Assembly: GCF_021295095.1 (NCBI RefSeq)
Contig: NZ_JAJLQX010000008.1
Location: 51,308 to 115,307, forward strand
Direction of reading: 5' to 3'
Length of the DNA stretch: 64,000 nt
From: Phocaeicola oris
Lineage (GTDB): Bacteria > Bacteroidota > Bacteroidia > Bacteroidales > Bacteroidaceae
Shown: positions 24,356-31,805 of the stretch, one piece after another
Layout of the letters: every line of letters starts with the position of its first letter
Numbering within the stretch: the stretch's first letter is position 1
Notes under the pieces: model-generated
What the model was told of the DNA's origin: nothing
Database searches by the model: none
The model's input: the letters and a program-made list of their open reading frames with translations, nothing else
Position numbers and translations under genes: made by a program

Positions 24356-25129
24356 ATGAACATATACAAAATGCTTATGGCGATTATGCGTGTGATAAGA
24401 CTTTCTCGCAGGATCATGCGTGTCTCTTATAGAGTACGCCACCAGTCTTCACATAAGAGATTTCGCCACAAAAACAGAGCAGTATGGGGACTTGCCGTAT
24501 TGGTTGTTCTCATGGCTTTTAGTTCATGTGACGATTATCAGCCTGCCGACAATGCAATCCATGTAGGATATATCTTGTGTGAGAACCATAGTTGTATGGA
24601 TCCGGAGACCTACTTTTCTCAAACTACCCATAAGGCCGTGGGGGTTGTTTTTGCAGAACAGACGGAAGACCATCCGCTCATGGCAGTCATGTTGAAAGAG
24701 CTTAATGAAGTCTTCTGTGATTCTGTTGGCCTTCCCAACGGAACGAGCGGCAGCCTTACCGCTTTTGACGGCTCTGCCAATACACGAGCCATGCAGAAGA
24801 GTTATAATGCCGGGACAAAGAAAGGCAGCCCGCTGGCCATGAAGCTCTTTACTTTCCATGCTGGTGGTCAGAGTGACTTCTTACCCAGCGTTGCGGAGCA
24901 GCGTCTACTGAATATCTCTGCCAGAAGCATCAATCCCGTCATAGAAAGATTAGGTGGCACGCCGATAGCTTTAGATGGAGACTGTTGGTATTGGACTTCC
25001 ACTGAAGTAAGCGAAAATAGCGGTTTACAAGCATGGCTTTGCTCCTCTGCCAACGGTGGTATCATAGAGACCCCGAAGACGGAAAGCCATAAGGCACGTG
25101 CGATCGTTCAAATAAAATATTCTAACTAA
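24356..25129 (+). CDS. Lipoprotein with Lcl/DUF1566-like domain in the tra operon
   Basis: 257 residues. A basic 40-residue N-terminal extension precedes a hydrophobic helix ending in the lipobox-like FSSCDD (about 62-67). A later methionine inside the extension could be the true start. The second half shows the pattern of DUF1566/Lcl domains: SDFLPSVAEQRLL, then a YWTSTE block and a final arginine/isoleucine strand (RAIVQIKY). Such domains are frequent in surface proteins and bind or shape extracellular partners. It may be a surface-exposed part of the mating pilus base; that is inference. Confidence 0.65.
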   Translation: MNIYKMLMAIMRVIRLSRRIMRVSYRVRHQSSHKRFRHKNRAVWGLAVLVVLMAFSSCDDYQPADNAIHVGYILCENHSCMDPETYFSQTTHKAVGVVFAEQTEDHPLMAVMLKELNEVFCDSVGLPNGTSGSLTAFDGSANTRAMQKSYNAGTKKGSPLAMKLFTFHAGGQSDFLPSVAEQRLLNISARSINPVIERLGGTPIALDGDCWYWTSTEVSENSGLQAWLCSSANGGIIETPKTESHKARAIVQIKYSN

Positions 25130-25143
25130 AAATACAGAAGATT

Positions 25144-26481
25144 ATGGGCTGGATGAAAGAACTTGGTAAAGCAGCCGCCAAAGTTGCAGAAAAGCCGCTT
25201 GCCAAGGTAGGAGTTAAGTTTGCAGAGAAATCAGCGGAAAGTGCTGAAAAATCTGTCGGTAGGGCTTTGGCCAATGCAGCTATGAAGGAAGGGCGTTATG
25301 CCAGCAAGGCCAACTATACCAAGTGGATAGAGTCCATGGGAGGCAAGGCGACCAAGGTGGAGTCAGGTTTTAAGAGTTGGGAAAAAAGCCTGCCCCAATT
25401 CAAGACCGGTTTCAAGTCAGCCGAGCATATCGGATCTAAAACCGCTCAAAAGACAGAACGAATCATGGTCGATGGCACCAAGGCAACCGGACAGAGTGTT
25501 GTCCATTCTACAAAAGCAGCTGAAAAGGTTGCTGAAGAGACCGCGAAAAAAGCAGCCCTCATCAATAAGGAGACACTTAAGAATGCGGCAAAGGTTGGTT
25601 GGCGCGAAGGTGGAAAGGTAATCAATAAGACAGCCGGATGGGCAGGTCAATATGCAAAATATTCGGCAAACCACCCTGTGGCAAGCCTTATTCTTTCTTC
25701 CGTTGCCTACCGCCAGCTGACAGGGCGCACCCTGCTACCGGACATGATGAAGTCCTTAGGCGGTGAGGATGCTGCCAAAAAAGGTCTTGTCGGTGTTCTT
25801 GGAGAAACGACATTGGGCAAGAAAGTGGACGGTCAAGGAAACGAGGTCGGCATGGTCGCAAATCTGACGGATGTTCTTTTCGGTGATGGCACTTATGGGA
25901 AGGTCAGTTCCGGGGTAGGTTCCGTTGCAGGTGAAGCTGCCGGGGTATATCAAGGCGTTAAAGGTGGCGTTTCCTCTGTCTTGGGTGAAGGGGCTCATCT
26001 CTACGAGACAGGCAAAGAGCAGATTGGTCAGTATTTTTCGGGTAATGGTATGGTATCGAACGGCAACGGAGGTTACTATGATCCCACGACTCCCCAATAT
26101 CCGTCAACATCCCAAATAATGGGCTCGGGAATGACACAAGGTGTTCCACAACAAGGAGGACTTACAGGTACGATGGTGAACGGTGTACATTCCATTTCCA
26201 ATGAACTTACGGGAGGCAATGTCTCAAAGATGAATTTAGCATCCCTGGCACTTTCATCTTACATGATGTTCGGGCCTTTTGGTTGGCTTGGCAAGATGGC
26301 CAGTCTGATGTTGGGCGGTATGACCATGCGCAACATCAACCATCGACAATCGGAGAGCCAGCCTATGCAGCAGATGCAACGTTATGCTGCCGCACCAGCT
26401 GTATCAGCAGGACAGTCTGTATCACAGGTAGATTTTTCAGTATCGGAAGAGCCGGTGGTGCGACGCTCTCGTGGAATATGA
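25144..26481 (+). CDS. Large transfer-operon protein with C-terminal hydrophobic segment (445 aa)
   Basis: 445 residues. The first 170 are unusually rich in A, K, E, T and G and look like amphipathic helices (AEKPLAKVGVKFAEKSAE). The central part is glycine-rich. A hydrophobic region at about 365-400 (SLALSSYMMFGPFGWLGKM) is followed by a polar, proline/glutamine-rich end. The hydrophobic segment resembles one near residue 595 of the protein at 27660. I do not recognise the family; membrane association is likely. Confidence 0.65.
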   Translation: MGWMKELGKAAAKVAEKPLAKVGVKFAEKSAESAEKSVGRALANAAMKEGRYASKANYTKWIESMGGKATKVESGFKSWEKSLPQFKTGFKSAEHIGSKTAQKTERIMVDGTKATGQSVVHSTKAAEKVAEETAKKAALINKETLKNAAKVGWREGGKVINKTAGWAGQYAKYSANHPVASLILSSVAYRQLTGRTLLPDMMKSLGGEDAAKKGLVGVLGETTLGKKVDGQGNEVGMVANLTDVLFGDGTYGKVSSGVGSVAGEAAGVYQGVKGGVSSVLGEGAHLYETGKEQIGQYFSGNGMVSNGNGGYYDPTTPQYPSTSQIMGSGMTQGVPQQGGLTGTMVNGVHSISNELTGGNVSKMNLASLALSSYMMFGPFGWLGKMASLMLGGMTMRNINHRQSESQPMQQMQRYAAAPAVSAGQSVSQVDFSVSEEPVVRRSRGI

Positions 26482-26497
26482 AGTTAAAAATTAACAA

Positions 26498-26508
26498 GCT
26501 AACAAGTA
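26498..26508 (+). promoter_or_regulatory. CTAACAAGTA leader before the M23-like gene
   Basis: GCTAACAAGTA lies 6 bases before the ATG at 26515; another AACAAG word directly precedes it (26493-26498). Confidence 0.4.
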
Positions 26509-26514
26509 TAATAT

Positions 26515-27342
26515 ATGGACGCAACAGATTATAAGGACATGCTCCTGGAGTCCGCAAGCGGCTTCATGATGCCTTTTGCTTTAGACGAAAAAGAAGAGCT
26601 GAATGTCATCCTCCCTTTCGGTGAACAAACCCACCCCAAGACAGGAGAGAAGTTTCAGCACCAAGGTGTTGATTATGCCATCAAGGACAAACCCTTGTAT
26701 GCCATTGCAAGCGGCATGGTCATCGGTGCCGGGCATGATGCGGTTCACGAAAACTATATCATCACCAGATACGGCAAATACGAGGTTACCTATGGACACA
26801 TATCCGAGGCCTACACCCCTTATGGTACGAATGTAAAGGCCGGGCAAGAGATTGCCCATGCCGGTGAGTTCCTGCACATGGGAGTCCGATTTAACGGCAA
26901 AGAGCTTGACCCTGACAATTTTATTGCCATGATTTGGGCAAACATACAGCAGTTGGCCGCCATGGGTATTACCCATCAGCCTACAGCCGAAGTCCTGGGG
27001 AACAAGAAGATTGTCACCAAGTATGACGATTGTCAGGATGAGATCATGGCATTGATGCTCCGTTGGCTGCCCACTTACATGAACGAACTTCGTACAAAGG
27101 CCTATACGCCTCCTAAAAAGATGGAAGCATCGCTGAAGAATATCCTCTCGAAAGCTGCCGATAAGAACTACTTTTACGAGACGATTCCCAACTTGGGCAA
27201 TCCTTTAGGATTATCCGGGCGTAGTGCCCCTTTGGTAGAGAAGATTCAGGAAATCCTGATAGAGGACTTTCTTGGATTCTTGGCCGTCCGTCAAGGTATT
27301 TATCCCCAGTCGTGGGACGAGTCTCAAAAAAAAACTTTCTGA
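26515..27342 (+). CDS. Degenerate M23-type peptidase-like protein, cut by a frameshift
   Basis: 275 residues in this frame. An M23 LytM-like core is seen at about 40-130: HQGVDYAI (H and D zinc ligands), YGHIS, and FLHMGV where functional enzymes have H-L-H. The first histidine of that pair is phenylalanine here, so catalysis may be lost. No signal peptide is present. The frame ends in TGA just after a run of nine A (27326-27334), and the following frame continues naturally (LSEEAAANG), so the original gene probably spanned 26515-27649 (377 residues). Either a mutation, a sequencing error or slippage on the A run is possible. Confidence 0.7.
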   Translation: MDATDYKDMLLESASGFMMPFALDEKEELNVILPFGEQTHPKTGEKFQHQGVDYAIKDKPLYAIASGMVIGAGHDAVHENYIITRYGKYEVTYGHISEAYTPYGTNVKAGQEIAHAGEFLHMGVRFNGKELDPDNFIAMIWANIQQLAAMGITHQPTAEVLGNKKIVTKYDDCQDEIMALMLRWLPTYMNELRTKAYTPPKKMEASLKNILSKAADKNYFYETIPNLGNPLGLSGRSAPLVEKIQEILIEDFLGFLAVRQGIYPQSWDESQKKTF

Positions 27343-27364
27343 AGAAGCAGCCGCCAACGGCTTG

Positions 27365-27649
27365 ATGGAGGATCCTTTGCAAAATCTTGAAATAGACATT
27401 CATAGTTACGACATCAGCCGCGAGGCATCCATCTACTTCGACACGACGGGGACTCGCTGTTGGACGAAGGCATGGTTCAATGGCAGGGAGAAAGGAGAGA
27501 AATCAATAGAGATCACTCGCCAGCTGGCAGTAAAGTTCATCAATGACGAAATCTTGTTGGATGATTGGCTCGCACGTTTCTATCCCAAACAGATGAACGT
27601 CTGCCACAAGGCTATCGAGCAGGCACGCAAACAGTTATTAGGTATATAA
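27365..27649 (+). CDS. Downstream fragment of the frameshifted M23-like gene
   Basis: This frame is open from before 27300 and shares its sense with the upstream ORF if one A is removed from the nine-A run. The first in-frame ATG after the shift is 27365, giving 94 residues (acidic start, then a helical basic end KAIEQARKQLLG). No independent ribosome site is seen, and the segment probably represents the C-terminal domain of the upstream protein. Whether it is made separately, by slippage, or not at all cannot be told. Confidence 0.5.
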   Translation: MEDPLQNLEIDIHSYDISREASIYFDTTGTRCWTKAWFNGREKGEKSIEITRQLAVKFINDEILLDDWLARFYPKQMNVCHKAIEQARKQLLGI

Positions 27650-27659
27650 AAACCATCAC

Positions 27660-29888
27660 ATGGCACGTAATAATCAACATTTCGGAGAGTTGGAGTATTG
27701 TTTTAACCAATACTTCAGCAAGTATTGTGCTCCTGTCATCGCTAAGGATTACAGATATTATCACCGTAAGCAGACAGAAGAGTTCTATAAGGCCTACAAT
27801 GAAATGCCGGCTAATATCGGTGCCGGATCCGTCATGCAAGGAATGATACGTGTACAGACTGCAAATGTGAACGCATCGTCTTCAGGGAAATGGAACAAAA
27901 AAAATCTCGACGATTTTATTGGTGGGGTCGTAAACAAGATTGTTGCCGGCAAGAACTTCCAAAAGGACTGGGGTCATTTGATAGACAGGTATCGGGAATC
28001 TCTTATCGCCAAGTTAGGAACAAAAGGCTACATAAGAGTTGAGGAGGAGTTGGAAAAGGTGGAAAAACGGAAATTCGTCGATCCCGCAGTCCACTATGGA
28101 CAGATTCGTTTTATGGAGCTGCTCAAAGAGCATTTGGCCAGAACCGATATGCCCAAGTCCTCTTTGGAATATATCCTGAAAGAGGGTGCCAACAGTTCTA
28201 TTATGATGACATTGGCCGGTAGGTTCATGCGTGGTCGCGACCTCTCACCTGCAGAAGAAGAGAATCGTGAGCTGGGCAATAAACTCTATAAGCCGTCAAA
28301 AGTGGAGAAAGCCGGGGCTTTTGCCTTTGGAGCTGTTATGGACGCACCGGCATTGGATGTTGTCGGTTCTGTAGCTGCCGTACCATTGAAAGCTGCTGCC
28401 AAGGGAGCAGCCGGATATGCCCTGAAGGGAGGTGCGGTAAAATTCGGAGGTTGGCTGGAAGAAAAGGCCGCTTACAAAGTAGCTACTAAAGCTTCCTATG
28501 TAAAAGGATTGATTTCAGGTGCAGCTGTCGATGCCGGATTCAACTATTGGGCTTCTTCCAAAATCAGCCTTGATGCAGCCAAGAAGCAGTACAGCAAAGC
28601 GGTTTTCGGCAATGAGGATACATTGGGGAAATACCAAAAGGGTGCATTGGGATATAGGAAGAGCGGTACCGAATACATTTCCAATGTAAATGATGGCTTG
28701 GGTAAAAAAATCAAGGTTGCCCCGATACGCCCTCATGTGAGTGATTCCGTCACTCATAAAGATTCTGGTCAGTTATTGACAGCGACAAATGGCAATTCAA
28801 GAAAGCTCTTGAAAACCATTACCACAGCGTTAAGCCATCAGGCTCTGCCTTACGATAGCCGCGCACCCATCCCCGCTTGGATGCTAAACAAAACAGCCAA
28901 ACAATGCCGTGCTTTTGCCACCTCGTTTTTTTCCATTGCCAAGCAGATGTCGACACAAGGTTTGCCGGTTTGGAATCTGAATGGCAGAAATATGACACTT
29001 GCACAAGTCTCACAGCGTGCCGGCGATTATGCAAGGGCTGCTGTTCAGATAGACAAGATAAACGCCGAGAAGCAGGCGGCAAGAATGGCGGTATATAATC
29101 GGAACCATCAGGAATCAAGACAGGAGAGGAAAAGTAATGAAGTGACTAAGGCATATACTGCTGTCAGTCAATCTGCCTCGCAGCCTGTTGTTTCAAGTGC
29201 AGTGTCCTCTTCAGAACCATTAAACACCCAACATTATCAAGACATGGCCATGGGGACGCAACAAATAAAAAATCCAATGTCAGAGACTTCTCCTTATTCC
29301 AATATGCTCCAGACATCAGGATGGGGTAAATATTTGGATAATGCAGGGTTGAATGTTAGTGATGTGACAAAGAACCTTGGCTATGTCTTTGCAATGCTTC
29401 CTGATATGCTTATCAGTATGTTTACAGGAAAATCTTCCTCGTTCACCATAGGGAACAACATACTACCTTTAGCAGCAGTTGCCGCTGGAATGTTCAGCCA
29501 TAATCCACTGTTAAAGCTCATGCTGATGGGTTTTGGAGGTGTCAATCTCTTGAACAATGCCGGCCACGAAGCCTTAGGCCTATCCACTCCTAAAGCCACT
29601 CCAAGAAACTACAAGCAATATGCTGACGAACCTCTCAATCCAAGATTAAATAATGTTTTTATGAAAGGCCGTTCTTTGATTGCAGATATAGACAATCGAC
29701 CTGTTGTCATTAACATTTCTGACACGGCTGTCGACGCATATGAGAAAAAAGCCATACCTTTAAACACGTTAGCAAATGCCGTATTAAGGAAGTATGACGA
29801 GAACAGATCCATGGCTTCAAACACTTATGATAAGAGTTTGGCAGCGTTAGAGAGTCAGGAACAACAGCGTAGTTATGGATTAAAATAG
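27660..29888 (+). CDS. Large transfer-operon protein with hydrophobic C-terminal region (742 aa)
   Basis: 742 residues, starting 10 bases after the frameshifted gene. Soluble helical N-terminal part to about 215, then alanine/glycine-rich helices (about 218-300), a polar middle, and a hydrophobic region at about 570-640 (AMLPDMLISMF, ILPLAAVAAGMF, LLKLMLMGFGGVNLLN). A charged C-terminal domain follows. It is the last gene of the first transfer operon, ending before a terminator. The hydrophobic segment resembles the one in the 445-residue protein at 25144. Family unknown; probably an inner-membrane or cytoplasmic accessory factor. Confidence 0.68.
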   Translation: MARNNQHFGELEYCFNQYFSKYCAPVIAKDYRYYHRKQTEEFYKAYNEMPANIGAGSVMQGMIRVQTANVNASSSGKWNKKNLDDFIGGVVNKIVAGKNFQKDWGHLIDRYRESLIAKLGTKGYIRVEEELEKVEKRKFVDPAVHYGQIRFMELLKEHLARTDMPKSSLEYILKEGANSSIMMTLAGRFMRGRDLSPAEEENRELGNKLYKPSKVEKAGAFAFGAVMDAPALDVVGSVAAVPLKAAAKGAAGYALKGGAVKFGGWLEEKAAYKVATKASYVKGLISGAAVDAGFNYWASSKISLDAAKKQYSKAVFGNEDTLGKYQKGALGYRKSGTEYISNVNDGLGKKIKVAPIRPHVSDSVTHKDSGQLLTATNGNSRKLLKTITTALSHQALPYDSRAPIPAWMLNKTAKQCRAFATSFFSIAKQMSTQGLPVWNLNGRNMTLAQVSQRAGDYARAAVQIDKINAEKQAARMAVYNRNHQESRQERKSNEVTKAYTAVSQSASQPVVSSAVSSSEPLNTQHYQDMAMGTQQIKNPMSETSPYSNMLQTSGWGKYLDNAGLNVSDVTKNLGYVFAMLPDMLISMFTGKSSSFTIGNNILPLAAVAAGMFSHNPLLKLMLMGFGGVNLLNNAGHEALGLSTPKATPRNYKQYADEPLNPRLNNVFMKGRSLIADIDNRPVVINISDTAVDAYEKKAIPLNTLANAVLRKYDENRSMASNTYDKSLAALESQEQQRSYGLK

Positions 29889-29913
29889 ATTTTGTTTACA
29901 ATATTACTTGTTA

Positions 29914-29955
29914 GCGGCCCCTGCTGGCGTAGTTAGTTGCGTCGGTGGGGGCTTT
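29914..29955 (+). terminator. Terminator of the first transfer operon
   Basis: A GC-rich inverted repeat, GCGGCCCC to GGGGGC (about 29914-29952) with an imperfect inner stem, followed by TTTATTTATA. It lies 25-70 bases after the stop at 29888. Confidence 0.65.
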
Positions 29956-30030
29956 ATTTATACGTATAAAGTAAATTGAATATGAGGTTCTATTTTACAA
30001 CCATATATGGAAGCTTACAAGTAGAACTGT

Positions 30031-30480
30031 TTATTTATAATCTACTTTTAAGGTCTGTTCACTTAGATTTAGTTGAACTTTTGGAGCAACTTCTTCATAG
30101 GTTGTATTTGCTTTTACAAGTCTCTCCAATTCTTCGAAAGAAGTTTTTCGTCTAACAATCCAATTTCCTATACCCGCAGCTGTTCTTGGCTCAAGCAATT
30201 CCCATCCTTGCACCTCTAAGTATGCCAGTCCTTCCATCATATTCCTGACAATAACATATTTACCTTCACTATTCTTCAAGATACTTGGACGTTGCTGACC
30301 ATTTTCTCCTGGTGATATTAAAATAACAAAGCAAGGCTCTCCTGTAGCTTTATTTGCCCATCTTACCTCAATCGAAGCATAAATATAGTAATTTTGTAAA
30401 ACCTTAGAGCTCGTCTGTGCCTCGCTTGGAATTGCCAGACATATCATCATTACTGTAAGAAATAATTTCAGCTTCTTCAT
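30031..30480 (-). CDS. Exported unknown protein (149 aa)
   Basis: 149 residues with a signal peptide (about 1-21, ending SEAQ). The mature part is strand-rich to about 110 (IYASIEVRWANK, then a YVIVRNMMEG stretch) and helical at the end. It is the last gene of the minus-strand block 30031-33975, converging on the transfer operon terminator. No known motif. Confidence 0.65.
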   Translation of the reverse strand: MKKLKLFLTVMMICLAIPSEAQTSSKVLQNYYIYASIEVRWANKATGEPCFVILISPGENGQQRPSILKNSEGKYVIVRNMMEGLAYLEVQGWELLEPRTAAGIGNWIVRRKTSFEELERLVKANTTYEEVAPKVQLNLSEQTLKVDYK

Positions 30481-30504
30481 CGTGTTGTATATAAAAAGTT
30501 ATGA

Positions 30505-30524
30505 GTACGCCGATTAAAGCGTAC
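30505..30524 (-). terminator. Small hairpin between two minus-strand genes
   Basis: GTACGC (30505-30510) pairs with GCGTAC (30519-30524) around eight bases, followed on the minus strand by TCATAACTTTTTATA. It could end transcription of the 49-residue gene or act as an operator for the gene starting at 30480. Confidence 0.4.
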
Positions 30525-30544
30525 CCACGGGTTAATGATTATCG

Positions 30545-30694
30545 TTAAAACAATTTCTTGTGATTGTCGTGTGACCATCCCATAGCATCCTTGTAGTTGC
30601 TATTCTTCTTTCCGCCTTTTCGACGGGTGTCACCACCCACAATAGCTTTCAATCCTGCTCCCAATATCAGAGCCGATGCTACTAATTCTAACAT
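30545..30694 (-). CDS. Small basic protein (49 aa)
   Basis: ATG at 30694, TAA at 30545-30547. The product starts with a hydrophobic stretch (ELVASALILGAGLKAIVGG), then a basic tail (TRRKGGKKNSNYKD) and ends in WSHDNHKKLF. It is a plausible short membrane-associated or DNA-binding peptide. It falls between two minus-strand genes with usual spacing (29 bases after the upstream gene). It is short, so support is moderate. Confidence 0.5.
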   Translation of the reverse strand: MLELVASALILGAGLKAIVGGDTRRKGGKKNSNYKDAMGWSHDNHKKLF

Positions 30695-30723
30695 AGTATG
30701 TTTCCTTTCTTTTTATTTGAGTT

Positions 30724-30972
30724 TCACTTATCTTTAAGTCCTTCTGACCGTTCCGTCTCCAATTCCAATTTCGCCTCCGGATTTAACGCCAACAGCATTT
30801 GTATTCTGTCTTGCAGTCTCCCGATGGTTTTTCGGATATCAACCACATTGTCTTCAGGTATTTCTTTGAGTTCACGGATAATCTCCATGTATGAGTTTAT
30901 CTGTCCCATCGTATATGTGACGGACAATGTGTTCTCAATATGTTCTCTGTCAACTTCAATTTCAAATGCCAT
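30724..30972 (-). CDS. Unknown small acidic protein (82 aa)
   Basis: 82 residues, largely helical with heptad-like spacing of hydrophobics (about 20-65) and a strongly charged end (AKLELETERSEGLKDK). No membrane helix or motif. It lies 22 bases downstream of the HigA-like gene and is likely in that transcript. Confidence 0.6.
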   Translation of the reverse strand: MAFEIEVDREHIENTLSVTYTMGQINSYMEIIRELKEIPEDNVVDIRKTIGRLQDRIQMLLALNPEAKLELETERSEGLKDK

Positions 30973-30994
30973 AATCGTTCTTCCGTTTTATTGG

Positions 30995-31354
30995 TTATAA
31001 ACTTAGCATTGCTTCAGGCATGATGTCGAGCACCCTGCAAATCTCTCCTGCCGTGGCCAAAGTCGGTTCGCTCTTTCCCTGGGTGAAGTCGCTTATCCTG
31101 CTGGTGCTTAGTCCTACGGCCTGGGACAGATCTTTTTGTGTCATTCCCTTAGCTTTCAGCCCTTGCTTTATGACTTCTGCAAGCGTGAGTTTCTCTATTG
31201 GGTGATGCTTTTTCTCGTATTCTTCCACAAAAGTACTCATGATAGACAGCTCCATACTCTCCGGTGATGTCGGCAGCGTCGTATCAGTGACAACCTCCAA
31301 CAGTTCCTCCACCCGTCTTTGGGCATACTTATATTGAGCCTCTGATATTTTCAT
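30995..31354 (-). CDS. higA: HigA-family antitoxin (XRE helix-turn-helix)
   Basis: 119 residues. The C-terminal half carries an XRE-type helix-turn-helix: LAEVIKQGLKAKGMTQKDLS, then VGLSTSRISDFTQGKSEPT. The N-terminal 55 residues are helical and acidic, as in HigA antitoxins that neutralise their toxin and repress the operon. The start overlaps the toxin stop by 4 bases, and toxin-before-antitoxin order is typical for higBA. Confidence 0.85.
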   Translation of the reverse strand: MKISEAQYKYAQRRVEELLEVVTDTTLPTSPESMELSIMSTFVEEYEKKHHPIEKLTLAEVIKQGLKAKGMTQKDLSQAVGLSTSRISDFTQGKSEPTLATAGEICRVLDIMPEAMLSL

Positions 31355-31662
31355 ATAGTTCTTTTTACATCCCTCTCATCAAGAAGTGTCTCCCGGTCAG
31401 AAGCGGATTCCACAAACCGCACATACACACACCCTGTATCGAAATATATCGAGGCGGCTACCTTGTATTTTCCTTCGCCAATGCTGAAGACATATAAGTC
31501 TTTCTCTCTTACAGTATCACCGAAGTCTACCAGTATTTGGGCAAAACTCCTGTAATCCCTGTTCCTTATGGTGTAGTACCACTGTTGCAAAGGTATCTTT
31601 GCTTGTTCATATTGTGGTAGTCCATAGAAGTCCTTAATCTTCTTTTGTGAGATAATTCTCAT
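31351..31662 (-). CDS. higB: HigB-family mRNA interferase toxin
   Basis: 103 residues. The order MRIISQKKIKDFYGLP, LQQWYYTIRNRDYRSFAQI, and KYKVAASIYFDTGCVYVRFV matches the HigB/RelE-like toxin fold (PF09907). In the family, basic and tyrosine residues near the end cut mRNA on ribosomes; here these include the final RDVKRT. A perfect promoter lies upstream at 31686-31716. With HigA it stabilises the element by killing or arresting cells that lose it. Confidence 0.85.
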   Translation of the reverse strand: MRIISQKKIKDFYGLPQYEQAKIPLQQWYYTIRNRDYRSFAQILVDFGDTVREKDLYVFSIGEGKYKVAASIYFDTGCVYVRFVESASDRETLLDERDVKRTI

Positions 31663-31685
31663 TAATGACCTGTCTTTATCTGTTA

Positions 31686-31716
31686 CAAAGATATGAAGAT
31701 GTTCCTAAACTACAAA
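31686..31716 (-). promoter_or_regulatory. higBA promoter (TTTG-N19-TATCTTTG)
   Basis: On the minus strand, TTTG (31713-31716) is separated by 19 bases from TATCTTTG (31686-31693). This is a perfect Bacteroides promoter 24 bases upstream of higB. HigA is expected to repress it. Confidence 0.8.
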
Positions 31717-31805
31717 ATAAAAGAGCAATAAAATACCGCAAGACAGAATGTTTTTATATTCAGGGAGATTGCAGGTTGCCCTTGCAACCTCCCTAATACT
31801 CATGT

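Noticed and set aside
26515-27342. Active M23 endopeptidase
   Set aside because: The H-L-H motif is F-L-H and there is no signal peptide; better described as M23-like and probably inactive.
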